DNA from: Haliclona indistincta
Lineage: Eukaryota; Porifera; Demospongiae; Haplosclerida; Chalinidae
DNA length: 64,000 nt
Reading direction: 5' to 3'
Assembly (NCBI GenBank): GCA_964017065.1
Contig: OZ024792.1
Coordinates: forward strand, 7,063,754-7,127,753
The position numbers were made by a program, and so were the translations under genes. Below are positions 46,001-58,700 of this stretch, piece after piece. Numbering within the stretch: position 1 is the stretch's first letter; each line of letters begins with the position of its first letter. Below the pieces are notes generated by a model that worked only from the letters and a program-made list of their open reading frames with translations, was not told the origin of the DNA and ran no database searches.

Positions 46001-48807
46001 CTAGAAACATTCGGGTTCCATCTGTCCAGTGAGTAGATTGTACATGAGTAGAGGCATCGTTCTCATGTGGAGCTGCAGAAAACAATTGAACATCAGGAAA
46101 CCAGAGATCGAACAACTCACATCTCCAACAGTTGTCGAGAGCATGTGAACTAGTTCTTCGTGAGCCATGCCAACTGTGCTTGTCCCGTTCAGTTCAATCA
46201 TCCTGTGACCGATTCTTACTCCACTGCGTTCTGCAATCGAGCCTCTCCATATCGAAATAATCTAAAGCATCACTGAAAGAGAGATAGATCACATGCAACA
46301 GCGTACCACTCCATCTTTGACACTGAATCCTAGCTGAAATTTTAGATCAGGTCGCATAATGGAAACATCAATTACAGCAGGGCAGCTGCACACTGTCATC
46401 TTCACTGTTGCTAAACTTCTGCATTTCTAACGCGGACAATTTGGGACAAACAAGGAAAGATTAAATTTCAAGAAGTTCTATCAAGCACACCTTTATTTGT
46501 TCGATGCTGTGCTTGAGGGGCATGCCTACTAAACTGGTTCCATTAATTGAGAGTAGTTGGTCACCAACATTCAACAGTCCTGATTTGTGCACGGCTCCCA
46601 TCTTGCTGATGTAGGCTACCACACATGCAGGAATAGCTGATCCATAGCCAGAGTCTATCAACATAATACCCAAATTTTCTCCTTTCAGCTTAGAAATATT
46701 TACCTGAACAGGTAAAGAAAATACGATAAGTTACTTTTCTCCTTGGTCACACCTTCATCATACCTCCTTGATTTTTGTCTCGTCCTTTAGCATGTTGACT
46801 TCCAGTTCTGACTTGACCTGAGAGTGAAGCACATAGTTGTATTCCTCAGCTTCCATGGTCTCCTCTGTCACGCCTCTGGACTTCAGAAACTCCTTGTAAG
46901 CTGTGCTGAAAGCTTGACCAATCACCATGGCAACGATTCTGGGCTGCACCAGTGAGTGATTAGAGAAATTAGTGAATGGCTCCATTTACAAGGAACAGCA
47001 TGTGAACACTACTCACTGCTTTGTCTACAATGCTCATGTGTCGCATATTTTGTCTGTCTATTCAAGACATAATTATGTCTACTGCAGTGCTTTATACACA
47101 CTACATAGTATGTGGTGCCTTCAAGTGACTGGTCTGAAAAAATAGCTTAGTGTTTTAGACTGCTACTCAGTCAAACATTACTGAAATTTTTGCGAATAAT
47201 ATTTGATCATTCTGCTTGCTGTATATCAAATTTTAGAGGCATTGTACTAAATTTGGCTGATCGGCAGCAATTTGAAACATGTGTGTGTTCGAAAATTGCA
47301 GGAGCAAAGTCTAAAATCCGTTCACATTTTTAGCAACATTCTAAAGTTTCAATAGCAATCTGATAGCTTACATCGTCACACTCCAAAATGTGACAGGTCA
47401 ACTTCAGCTGTGAGCCAGGAGATGGCGGTGGATTTCTGTGTGCCATCACAACCAGCATGTTGTCAACATCCGCTACATACGACACGCTTCTAAGCGGGTG
47501 TACCATTAGATCAATCTGAAGTAAAAAAAAAAAAGAAAAAGAGATGTCACCGCCCGGGATCGAACCGGGGACCTTGCGCGTGTGAGGCGCACGTGATAAC
47601 CGCTACACTACGGTGACTTCTTGAAAATGGAGTCTCCTAAAAGAATCTAAACACTACAGATACCACTTGCCTCGAGAGATTTGCTTTTGATTATTAATTC
47701 TGCTGTGCTAATCTTGAGAACTACCTCGTTTCGTGGTTGCGAACCACCATCGGGGTCCTAGAAATACAAAAATCTCTTAAAATAGAGACAACACTAAACT
47801 TCTTCTTGCCTTGATGAGTTTTACAGCTTCTTTGGCTTGCTGCAGTCGAACTGTCTTTTGTGTCGAAGAGAAAATAATCGGAGTAGATCCGAGGTACTGT
47901 TAACATAATTAGTAAAAGACAACAGGATATTGTCAATGGACACACAAACAAAAGCCATTGTTGGCTTACATTAGCGCCATATGATACTCCACTGATCAAC
48001 TGCTCTGCAGGTATCTGAGGCAGTCTACTGGCTACTGTAAGTAGAGAGGACAAATAGACAATTGCAGTTACCTGTACTCACCAAGAGGAGAGGAGGGAGA
48101 ATTAGCTGTTGCAGCAGCTGCCTAAAATTTTAAAATCTCTCACAAATTTTTTAAATTATTATTTATCACACCTCCTCTTCTTTCTCTATAAGCTGCTCTT
48201 GCTGTAGCTGCTTGTTATCTGAAAGAGACATTGCCTCTAATTTATCAGCAGTGACCTCGGTGGGCGATTTCTCAGTAACTTGATCAGCAAACCGCACACG
48301 TTTCAAAGTGGCTCCTTTCTCCTTCTCTGTGTCTTCAGACGTTTCCTCTTCTTCCGTCTTCTCTTCGCCGTCATTTTCAGTCATCAAAGCCTCACTGTAT
48401 TTCTCTAGATCCTCCTCCACACCTTCTGAGCCTTCTAACACAATACCCGCCTTTGACAGCAGATCATACTTTGCCTGAAGAGATGTAGGTGATAATTGTC
48501 CATCCTCTATTGTAGGGGAAAGTCTATCACTGTCTTTCACTGCTCCTTCTTTTTGAGGACTGTCAGATTCGATAGAGACATCCTTGTCTGCTTGCTCACA
48601 AGCACTAACAGATCCATTCAGGGGTACATCTGTCGGTTCATCATGAGGTTGCACCTCTTCTCTAGCTTCTCCGTCTTGGTTTGTTTGTTCCAGCGACTCT
48701 ACGGGTATCTGTTCATCCTCTTGTGTTGCAGTAGTGGCTGGTTTCGGTAAGGAGCGCTCCTCTTCGGCGTCTCCAGCTTCAGCAGGAAGATTGTCTTCAT
48801 CTTCCAT
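46001..48807 (-). CDS. APBA: X11/Mint adaptor (APBA family), PTB plus two PDZ domains
   Basis: Start MEDEDNLPAEAGDAEEE; a first exon of about 210 residues is acidic and disordered. The PTB region covers about 48040-46760 (EQLISGVSYGANYLG, HPLRSVSYVADVDNML, RIVAMVIGQAFSTAYKEFL). PDZ1 has GIMLIDSGYGSAIP and GDQLLSINGTSLVGMP. PDZ2 (46121-46412) has RPDLKFQLGFSVKDG and ERSGVRIGHRMIELNG. The last exon 46001-46072 ends MRTMPLLMYNLLTGQ, close to the X11 C-terminus MKTMP..MFRLLTGQ that folds back on PDZ1. The family scaffolds APP-type receptors, Munc18 and vesicle machinery in neurons; finding it in a sponge-like genome means its first role was not synaptic. No Munc18-binding motif was recognised. 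Several splice sites of the PTB part are approximate. Confidence 0.92.
47546..47617 (-). tRNA. tRNA-Val (anticodon CAC)
   Basis: 72 nt, no intron. The acceptor stem GTCACCG pairs with CGGTGAC over 7 bp. The A box (TAGTGTAGCGG), the anticodon loop around CACAC with anticodon CAC, and the B box GGTTCGATCCC are all standard and close to animal tRNA-Val. It lies inside an APBA intron, on the host strand, and CCA is not encoded. Confidence 0.96.
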
Positions 48808-48939
48808 TGTACTGTTTCAGTTTTACTTTCCGTTAATTAAAGTACTCGGTATGGTGGTGTAGGTGGGGCTGGCTGCAGCAACAGGTGTCAAAAGGTAACA
48901 CTACTTGCGTCGTTTCGATCCGATCGACGAGGAACAGCA
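48808..48939. promoter_or_regulatory. Shared 132-bp divergent promoter, APBA / coiled-coil gene
   Basis: All the sequence between divergent ATGs at 48807 and 48940. No TATA box seen. Role inferred. Confidence 0.45.
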
Positions 48940-51900
48940 ATGGAGGTGTTAGCTCCAGCTGCAAAACCTGCAGCTACAAGTCGAGCAAAAAGTCCTTCTC
49001 CAAGTAAAATACCTGGTGAGCAAATGCACGGAGCAGTATCTATTTGCTCACAATCCTCACCTTTTAGTTCGTTCTCCATCTACTACTCCACGAAACCGTT
49101 CCCCCAAGCATGCTGCTAGAGACACCAGATCGTCGTCGCCAAACCCGATATCTCCAGCACCCGGTTCGAAAATTCCAATTTCCAGTCCGAGGCATCGAAG
49201 ACGCAGTGCCAGCCCGCCATCCAAGAAACCGACTGCAGCCAAACAGAAGTTGTTCCAATCCACTTCACTTCTGGATGCACGCAGCTGTGACACATTTGCT
49301 CGCACTGACACACTGGGTGGTGATGGTGGTAGTGTCAGATCAGCAACTCCACTAGAAAGGGATTACCAGCTAGCAAGCATCAGCAAAGGAGAAAGCATGG
49401 AATCTATCCCTACATCACTACAGGACGATGACACGAGTATCAGCAGTACTTCAACCCTCTCGTTCTCAATCTCGTCTCTGAGTGTTCCTTCAAAATCTTC
49501 TCTCACAAGTGATGGAGGCTCACACCGTAATCCACTACTCCTCCAAGGACTTCAGAAAACAAACACAGTTCAGACAGATGAGCAGGTCTCATTTGAAGAT
49601 GATGATACACATATGAGGCTGCTTCGTACTGCACAGTCCACTACTCTGCTTAACATAAAAATCAAGCAACTAGAGAGTGAAAAGGTGCTAAATTATTTAT
49701 TGTGGGTAACTCAGTTAGCAAGTTGTTCTGAGAATTATACATTGAACACTTATCGATTAATTTCAGTGATTTCTTCCTTTTTGCGCATTAACAGGAAAGC
49801 CTTCAATCAGAACTACGAAATGCAAACAGTATTACAAGCACTGTCACAGAGGAGAACAGATCACTCAAAGAAGCTCAGTCACAAACTTCAGGTGTTGTAC
49901 ACACACACAGGTGGTAAAACCTTTCACTGGAATTTTCTTTTTATAGCTAAAATGTCCTCCCTAAAGCTAAAGGTTGAAGAGCTAGAGCACAAGGAAGAGC
50001 GTGTCGGATACAGCCATGCACTCAAGATATCTCAGTTGAAACAAGAGTTTTCAGATGAAAACAGACAAGAACAAGCAGAGATGATGGTCCAGCTGAATCA
50101 ATTGGAACAAGACAACGGAAAACTGAGAAGCAAGGTCTGTTAGCATTGAAGGCAAATGTATAAATCGTTAGTTGTGTTTCTTACAGCTAAGTGAGCTGCA
50201 GACAGAGCATTCAGTTTGTCAGAAGCAATTGGCTATGTCGTCCCTTTCTCAATCTGAACAATTTGTGGCGATGACTACTGAGCTCTCCAAGGCTAAGGAA
50301 AAGATCAAAGCTATGCAAGAATCTTTTCAAAAATGCAAGAAAGAGAAGGAAATCGTCGAGCGGAGTCTTGAACTGGAGAAAAGAAATGGTAAAGAAGTTC
50401 AAGAAATCCTCACCTCTCTAAGACAGACACTGGAAAAATCGACACTGCAGATTGAATCACTCCACTGTGAACTATTGTCAAAAATTTCTCTATTGCAAGA
50501 AAAAGAAAACCAGATAGTATTGCTACAGAAAGAGCTCATTGGCTTCAAAGAAGACTACCAGACAGCTACAGCAGGCTGCCAAGCCATGCAGCTTCAAGTA
50601 GAAGTTGTTCAGAAGACAGTTTTATCTAAAACTGTGCAGCTTGAAGAAGAACAAAGACAGAGAAAAATCACTGAGATGGAGAATGTTGATTTGAACTTGA
50701 AGTTAAGTGATGTTCAAAGAGACTTGAAGGAAAAGGAAAGTTTACTCGAAGGAGCAGTCCAGCAAACTGTTGAGCTGTCTGCTGAGTTAATGTCACTGAG
50801 AAGTGGTTCCAGCTCATTCAAGCAGTTACTGGTTGACAAAGAAGCTGCACTCCAAGCAGAGGCTGTGGAGATAGCAGAGCTACAGAAGGAGAAGGAGTTG
50901 ATGGCAAGGAATGCATTGGAGATGGAAGCTCAACTGCAACTAGCTATGGATTCAAAAATTGCAGTCTGCAGAGAGCTGAATGAAAAGATTTCTGAATTGC
51001 AGACACAAAACCAGAGCCTCCAACAAGTAAGCCAAAACTTTTTAAATATTTAGCACCCTAATTACTAACAAAATTCCAGCTTGTTGAAGAAACAGACCAA
51101 CAGAAAAAATCGCTGCAGATAATGCAGCGAGCCACAAGCTCATCAGCTGAGCTGGAAAAAGAGAAGAACAACACTATGGAGACTGAGATATCATCTTTGA
51201 AAAGATCTCTGTATGCTATACAGGAAAAAGCAAGCAAGCTGGAGAAAGAGCTAGTAGAAGCAACTACCCAAAATGACAAGGTACGGATACACTGTATTAT
51301 CATAGTTTAGTACTTTATATGTCAAATATGTAGCTGGTCGAAAGTGAAGCACAGCTTCAAGCAGAACTAGAGGAGAGAGAAAGATTGCGCCAGGAATTAG
51401 CAGAAAGGTTATCCACTGTCGATACCAATCTGAGACAGAAGGAGAAAGAGCTGAAGGAGGCTCAATCAACACGCGCCACTCTCGAGTCTCATGTAGAGTC
51501 GGTCAATGCTGACTATGACAAACTCAAAGTCAGTAGCTTAAATTTGTGCTTCACTCACTGATCACTGGACTCTATTTGCAGGAGGAGTTCACAAGCCTTG
51601 AAGCAAAGATGAATTTGACACAAGAAGCAAAGACTCAACTGCTACAAACTTTGCAGAAAGAGCTGGATGAACGAGAAAGCGAAACAAACCAGCTGAGGGA
51701 GCAGGTAACTGACTTCTGTCAGCAGCTGAATGCAGGAGATGGTACAGGAGGATTGCCTGAAGCACTGGCTAGGGTCAAGCTGAGAGAGACAGAGGCATCT
51801 GAAAGAATGAGAGTGGAGAGAGAGGAGTTGCTGGGCACCATTGCTCGAGTCAAAAACGAGCTGGCTTCCTCTAAGGTGGAAATAGCTAGCTCTAATGCTA

Positions 51901-53923
51901 GTCTTATGCAAGCACAGCAAGAGTGCAACCAGCTTCGATCATCCATCAACAGCGAGGTAGCAACCCATGCCAAGATGACAAACACCTTGTCCGAGTTACA
52001 GCTGGAGCACTCAGAAACTGTTGACAGACTGAAGGAGCTTGAAACTCAGCTGAGAGAGAAAGTGGAAGAGAATGATCGTGTGAGATTGAGACTTGAAGAA
52101 ACTCAAGAGCATTGCACTACTTTACAAGAAGAGCTTCGACTGCAGAATGAAGTGTCTACTGCTAGTGCAAAGAGCATGGAAATGAAAATGAAAGAAAAAA
52201 TCAGACATCTTCAGGCAAAAATTGATAAAGTCACACAAAAACTAAACCAGGTATGTCAATCCTGCGAACCATTTGCAACATCTCTACTTTTTGCTACAGG
52301 CAGAGGGAGCTATCAAGGAATTAAGAAGAGACGTGGTAACCACAAGAGATGAGTCAAATACCATAGAGACCCAGCTTACTGAAACTAACAGCTATCTCAG
52401 GGAAGTGACAACCAGGCTGGAAGAAGAGGTATAAAAAATATGCGTAACATTATAACGGTATCATGCATTTTGCAGAGAACAGCAAGAACTGAGTTTCAGA
52501 AGAAAGCACATGAATTAGAAACAGCACTTGAAAAAGAAAGAGACACTAATGTTAGTGATGAAACACACTTAACCATACTTGACCCTCCTTATCAGGAGAA
52601 GCTAAGTGAACATCTCACAGGAGAGAAAACGAGATTAAAGTTAGCAGAGACGCAGCAGAATAAACAAGGCAAAGAGCTATCAGCTCTAAACACTGACAAT
52701 GCTAGCATAAAACTGTTGCTTGAAGAGGAACAAGCCAGGACTTTGTCTCTAAGAGAACAGCTCAAAAACTTGCAGGTACATTATCTGAATGTAGTATGTG
52801 TAATAAAGTTCATTTCTTTTTAGGCAGAGCAAGCTATACTGGAGGAAAATTTCGAAAGAACAAAAGAGACTGTTAAAATTTCAGCAAAGTATGCAGAAGA
52901 AGAAATCACTGCATTGAAGTATGTTATATAGTATTACTATAGTCACATCATTGATTCTGGTATAGGAGAAAATATGTTAGTGAAAGCGAGTCTTTGAAAG
53001 AGAACATCAAAGATTTGCATTCTGACATCCAGTCACTGAGGTACGGTGTGCCCATCCACCTATACGCTCACACATCTCTCTCTCTCTCTTGCTCTCTTTT
53101 CTCCAGGTGCATCAGTGACACTAGAGGTGAAGAGATTGATCGAATGGAGAAGAAGGAATCTACTTTACTGGCTGAGAAAACAAAACTGTTGAAAAAGTTA
53201 GCGGAAAAAGATCGTGAGCTGAAAGAGAAGAAAGAAGCTCTTACAACATCAGAAATAAGGTGCAACTGGTATCACTTACACTGAAATAATAATATTTGCT
53301 AAATAATAGAGTGCAGAGCCTGGAAATTCAACTCTCCAATATGCAAGTGGAGGTGATTGCACTCAGTAGGTCTCAGAAAGAAATGGAACGATTCAAGAAA
53401 AAACTTGAGACCAGTTCAAAGTTAGCAGAGTACATTTATACAAAATGGTGTTCACTGTGTCCCACAGAGAAGAAGTGAAGCAAGTGTTAGAGAAAGTGAC
53501 GGATCAACTAGAGCATCAGTATACTGCCCACCAAGAACTGGAGAAGCTGCGAGTTAAACAAGAAGCTATGTTACTGAGAGAGAAAGAAAGACAGGCTAGT
53601 CTCTACTGCTGCTGGTGGTAAAACGCGATCTGATTTTGTACACTGCAGATTGGTCAGCTTAAGAATGAACTTCATCACAAGAAACTGGAACACAAGAAAG
53701 ACAAGTTACAGATAGAAGCTCTTGAACTTGAGACAAAATATCTCCGTTCACAGTCACAAGATGAGGAGAGGTAAGCGGATCAAACTCTGAATGATGACGT
53801 TGATTGTGCTGCAGATCACGAAGGAGGTTCGAAGCAAGAGTGATGGAACGGCTAGATGAGTCTCGCAATGCATCAGCCCCTCCCCCTCTATCATGCTCCA
53901 CCCCTCGCAGTCTAAAGTACTAG
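48940..53923 (+). CDS. Large coiled-coil protein with S/P-rich N-terminus
   Basis: Exon 1 is 48940-49015 (MEVLAPAAKPAATSRAKSPS); exon 2 is 49068-49684; about 15 more exons run to TAG at 53921-53923, roughly 1250 residues in all. The first 210 residues are basic, then S/T-rich, with many SP sites (RSPSTTPRNRSPK, RRRSASPPSKKP). From about 49640 on it is almost unbroken heptad coiled coil (EELEHKEERV, LEEEQRQRKI, KRKYVSESESLKEN). It ends SAPPPLSCSTPRSLKY. I do not recognise the family. The make-up suits a centrosomal, ciliary or cytoskeletal scaffold, which is a guess. No motor, kinase or GRIP-type domain seen. Middle splice sites follow GT/AG and keep the heptad frame but not all were checked. 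Confidence 0.8.
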
Positions 53924-54030
53924 AACTAGTGATCAGCAATCAGCAGCTAGGACCTAATCACCAATATTTATTAGACATCACTGTTAGAATAAAAATATTG
54001 ACTCGAGATTTGAATTATTTTCTAGGTCAA

Positions 54031-55693
54031 TCAGTTGTTAAGAGAAGAGGCAGCTCTCTGTGTGATATTTAGTGCAGGATGGATTGGTAGCAGTCCAGGC
54101 TCTCCAGCCAGTGATAAACCACACAATCCAAGATATGAATGCATTGGGTCTGAAATAAAAACGGAAAAAAACGTGATTTCTGCCTCAAAACCTCACACTG
54201 CATGTATAAATGCTTTGGTGACCCCTAAAACCTAAAATCAGGACAACTGTCTAATCATAAATCTGTGTGGGTCTCAAAAGTGTTCCAAATTTGAGGGTTG
54301 TTGGTACGGACGGGAACAGTAGTCTAGTAACTTATGTTGTAGCTGACCTGGATTACAAGACGGCCATTTTGAGAAGCCGCCACTAAATTTCCCCTCAGTG
54401 GAGAGAACATAGCTACGATTGTACTCATTGTTTATAAGATCGGAACAGCCAAGCAACTGTAGAGACAAAATAGAGAGCACTAGGTGAGGGTGAGAGACAG
54501 GCCCAGTAGTATATAATAGTACCGTCAAAGTTGCTCCTATCCAGAAGGAGTAGCAGGTATCCGCTGGTTTGTTGGGTCGTCCCTGGAATCCAGTGACTTG
54601 ACGGAAGATACACCATCTCTTTAGTCTCTCCAACTCTAGTGGAGAGAACGCCTCGTCTAGTTTATCCATTAGAACAAGTGATGCGATAGCGCAAAACGTC
54701 GATCCACCTACACACAAGAAAAGCAATCAAAAGTAGGTGTTATCGAATATATTTTAACTAACACTAACCGTGACACTCAAGAAAAGGGCCTTGACCTAAC
54801 CCACAGTCATAGCTCTGTGAACACACAATGGATACATAGTACAACGTGTTAACATCAGCCATCTGTTCTCACCGTGCTCTTCTTAATAAACTTGACAGCA
54901 CTGTCAATATCGATAGCAGACCAATCGTCGAGTATACGAGAGACGCTACAGGCGCAGTATACGAATCGCATGTCAGTCTCTGATCCTCCAAGTGTTGAGC
55001 AGAAACTAAGAGAATGCTTGTAAAGAGCGGCCCATGTTCCTGGCTAGTTACCTGCCATCTGGTTGCTGCAATGCCTTGATACCTCGCAGGATAGCCTTCC
55101 TGTTCACTCTAGAGAGGTCATCTCCAAGAATCAGGAGGTTCGCGAGGGCTGTGTAGGTCATGGTGACATGACCACAATCAAACGAATAACACTGAGAAGA
55201 CGACTGAAGAAAAAAACATGTAGCAAGAGCTGAGCAAGAGGTTAAAAATTGTTATAGACTTACCTGAAAAGGCACTCCCAGAAAAGAAGATCCTCTAAAC
55301 CCACATTTATCAATATTTTTCTCTGTAGTACAGGGCATGTGAAACAATATCTGAATGCTGTCTAGCTGTTACCAGGGTCGCCAGGGTCTGGTAGAATCTG
55401 CTGTGCGTATATCCACTCAATGGCGTCCTTTCTGTAGTCTTCTATCGCTTCAGCACAACCCAACACATCTAGACCCGATAGAGCAAAGAACAGCAGCGTC
55501 ATTCTGTAAAAAGATTCAGAATTCCTCTTTGAATTCCTCTAAAAATTCTTTTCTTCACCTGCTCGTGTCCAGATTCTGGCACGCGCTAGGAAGAATATTT
55601 AAACATCTCTGGAAGTATTTCATATGCCGCTTAACGACAAGGTCCTTCTGTTTTTCCTCTTCTTCACATTCGTCCTTTTTCTCCGACGACATT
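54031..55693 (-). CDS. PGGT1B: Protein geranylgeranyltransferase type I, beta subunit
   Basis: Start MSSEKKDECEEEEKQKD; exon 1 has HMKYFQRCLNILPSACQNL, as in the human protein. Then MTLLFFALSGLDVLGCAEAI and EWIYAQQILP. The C-terminal half has GGSTFCAIASLVLMDKLDE, LKRWCIFRQVTGFQGRPNKP and DTCYSFWIGATL. The last exon is 54031-54149, with HSYLGLCGLSLAGEPG. The zinc ligands expected from the family are visible as Asp and Cys in DTCYSFW and the His of MHSYLG. The enzyme, with the FNTA alpha subunit, attaches geranylgeranyl to CAAL proteins such as Rho and Rac in the cytosol. Middle exons 54740-55540 were recognised only in part. The start is 68 bp from that of MOCOS. Confidence 0.93.
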
Positions 55694-55761
55694 GTCCCTC
55701 GAACTAACCACGCCCACTAATCCTATAATAAGCTCCACCTACCAATGCTAGCTGCATGCAC
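55694..55761. promoter_or_regulatory. Shared 68-bp divergent promoter, PGGT1B / MOCOS
   Basis: All the sequence between divergent start codons. Carries CCACGCCCACTAAT near 55710, a GC/KLF-type box. Role inferred. Confidence 0.45.
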
Positions 55762-58700
55762 ATGGCGAGCGAAAGGAGAGATTTTTCTCGTGTTTCAGGT
55801 ACCTAAGCGAGTTTATAAATACTCATACCCTTATGATCTCGATCTCTGCAGGAATCACCTATCTTGATCACGCCGGTGCTACTCTCTATTCGAATCAGCA
55901 ACTGCAGGCATACATAGATGACTTAGCTTCCACTGTCTATAGCAATCCGCATAGCCACAATCCCAGCAGTAATCTCACCACTGAGTGCATCGAACACGTC
56001 AGGGAACTCGTACTGAGATATTTCGATACTGGATTGCATCAGTATGATGTCATCTTTACATCAGGTTGCACCGGAGCCTTGAAGCTACTTGCAGAAAATT
56101 TTCCATGGACAGGCAGAGCTAGCCATAAAGATGAGGAAGAGGAAGTGATGTATGTTGAGTCTTTAGATGCTGCAGTGAAGCAGAAAAGAAAGGAGAATGA
56201 ATTGAGGAGCTTGTTTTGTTATCTCGAGGACAATCACACGTCTGTTCTTGGAATGAGGGAGGTGGCGAGTGACTATGGTGCTGGGTTAGTGTGTGTTAGC
56301 TCAGAATGTATGGAAGAGGCATCTTCAGCTTGTAGGCATGAAGCTTGTTCAAACTCCTCTCCTGACGCTAGTTCTCCCTCTCTGTCTCGTCCTCTTCATC
56401 TGTTTGTATATCCCGCCCAAAGCAACTTTAATGGTTGCAAGTATCCTCTCTCTTGGATCAATGAGATTAGTGTTGGTCATCTGACCATTCCTGGACACGC
56501 CCACACTAAGGGCTCATGGTTGATTGCACTTGATGCAGCTGCTCTGGTTGGTACAAGCCCGCTCAATCTGTCAGAATTTCCTGCCCACTTTGTTACCATT
56601 TCATTCTACAAGATATTTGGGTTTCCAACTGGTTTGGGTGCTCTGCTAGTCAGAAGAGATTGCTGCTCATTGCTTGGAGAAAGGAAGAGGAGAAAGTACT
56701 TTGGTGGTGGAACAGTCTTAGCGTCCATTGCTAGTCAGCGATATCACCTCCCTAGACCAGAAGCTCATGACAGGTGATACCATTACTCACCGTGATATGC
56801 ATGTCTTATTGTGGTTTAGACTAGAGCACGGCACACTCCCATTCCTGGACATTCTTGCTGTGAGACACGGGTTTGAGTCTCTGAAAATGACCCCGGATAC
56901 AATCTCTCAACACACATTCTCTCTCGCTCGGTTCACGTACACTAGGATGAGCGAATTAAATCACAGCAATGGACAGCCTGTTTGCGTTCTCTACCATAGT
57001 CACACGAACTTCGCCAACCCCTCTAAGCAAGGAGGTGTGGTCACCTTCAACCTGAAGAGACCAGATGGTAGCTATGTAGGATATGGTGAGGTAAGTGAGA
57101 GAATGTAAAGAATATTTGTGAAAAATAATATTATTGCTAAGGTTGACAAACTCGCCAGTGCAAACAATATTCATGTTCGAACTGGATGCTTCTGCAATCC
57201 AGGAGCCTGTCAGAGAGCGCTTGGGCTAACCAATGAACACCTCATGAGGAATATACAAGTGAACCATTCCTTGTTAAATGTGGATATTGATTGACCTTCT
57301 CTCCCCAGGCTGGTCACCATTGCGGCGATAATATTGATCTAGTTGAGGGTCAGCCCACTGGCTGTGTACGGATATCGTTTGGAAACATGTCTGTCATATC
57401 AGACGCAACAACGTTCATTGAATTTGTGTCGAGCTGCTTTGTTGATGTTAATGTTGGATGGATTAGGAAAGGAAAGGAAGGAGGAGGAGGGAGTGTGGAT
57501 AGCAGTGGAGCTGAGATGGCTGTTGTTAGTCCATCAGGTCCCGAGGGGTCATATCGACATGTCATTGGCTGTGGAGACTCGATCAGTGCAGTAAGCACAT
57601 CAGGTAATACTGTCACCATCATACTACATCATGATAACATGATCCGTGTGTGTAGGTACTGTAGTGGAACAAGTGCTGGTGAAACTAATACTTTATCCAG
57701 TCAAGAGCTGCTCTGGATTTGCAGTGAGTTGATACATGTAGTAGCTAGTTATGCCTCGGTGGGCGGAGCCACGAGGCATACTGTAATCGGGTTGTCTGTC
57801 GTTCTGTCTGTCTGTTACACCATTTTTGCGGCGCACGCTGAACGGTGAGGTCTGAAACTTGCAATGCAGGTATAACTCGACATTATCTCGGTTGTGTATT
57901 AGCGAAAGTTCGATGCAAAGCTTTGTTCTAGAGTTATGGCGCGGTTTGCTTAGTTTGTTTACCGTTGCTGGTGATCTGGACTTCTCCAAAGGCAAAGCTA
58001 GACACTTGACTGCCTAGAAGCTGATAGGTTATAATTGTACTACAGGATAGCAGCGCAGGTCCAGAGAAATCGTGTAAGCAAGCCATGGAAGCTATCTCGC
58101 TCGTGGTATACGTTGATTGTAGACACGCCCAGTTTAATTGTGGTTAGCACTGATTGGCTTCTGATTGCATAACTAAAGCACTGCATTGTGATTGCTGTAC
58201 AGAAATCCTGTATACATGCATATGCAGTTACTGTGTTTGTGGAATGGTGGATAGTGTTATTCACCGAGGCATCTGCACCTTAGGTGCTATTTTTATGCCT
58301 CGGTGGGCGGAGCCACGGGGCATACGGTAGTCGGTTTGTGTATCTGTCTGTGTGTGTGTGTGTCTGTCTGTCGGCAGGATTTCTCGTCGCTCACAGAAAA
58401 CTAAGCGCTGAAAGTTGCAATACAAGCTAAAGTCGATATTTGCTTGAAAATGAATTGTAAGGAGTTTGGTTATAAGGCTCTGTTCGTGAGTTATAGCGTG
58501 ATTGCTTACCTCGCGATCGCCGGCTGGCGATCTAGTTGCTGATGTAAAGACAAAATTGTCTATTGCTGGCTGCCTTACAGCTAGTGAGTTCGCCTTTACT
58601 TCAGAACAGCACGGCAGACTTGTATATGAAGCTGCAATCTAGAGTTAAGGCGTAGCTTTGCTTACCTCGCGATCTATGGCCGTTGCTGGCGATCTAGAGT

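Noticed and set aside
57291..57848. Continuation of the MOCOS frame past 57603
   Set aside because: A donor at 57604 joins exon 57656-57723 and restores the MOSC sequence LILYPVKSCSGFA; the unspliced frame loses it.
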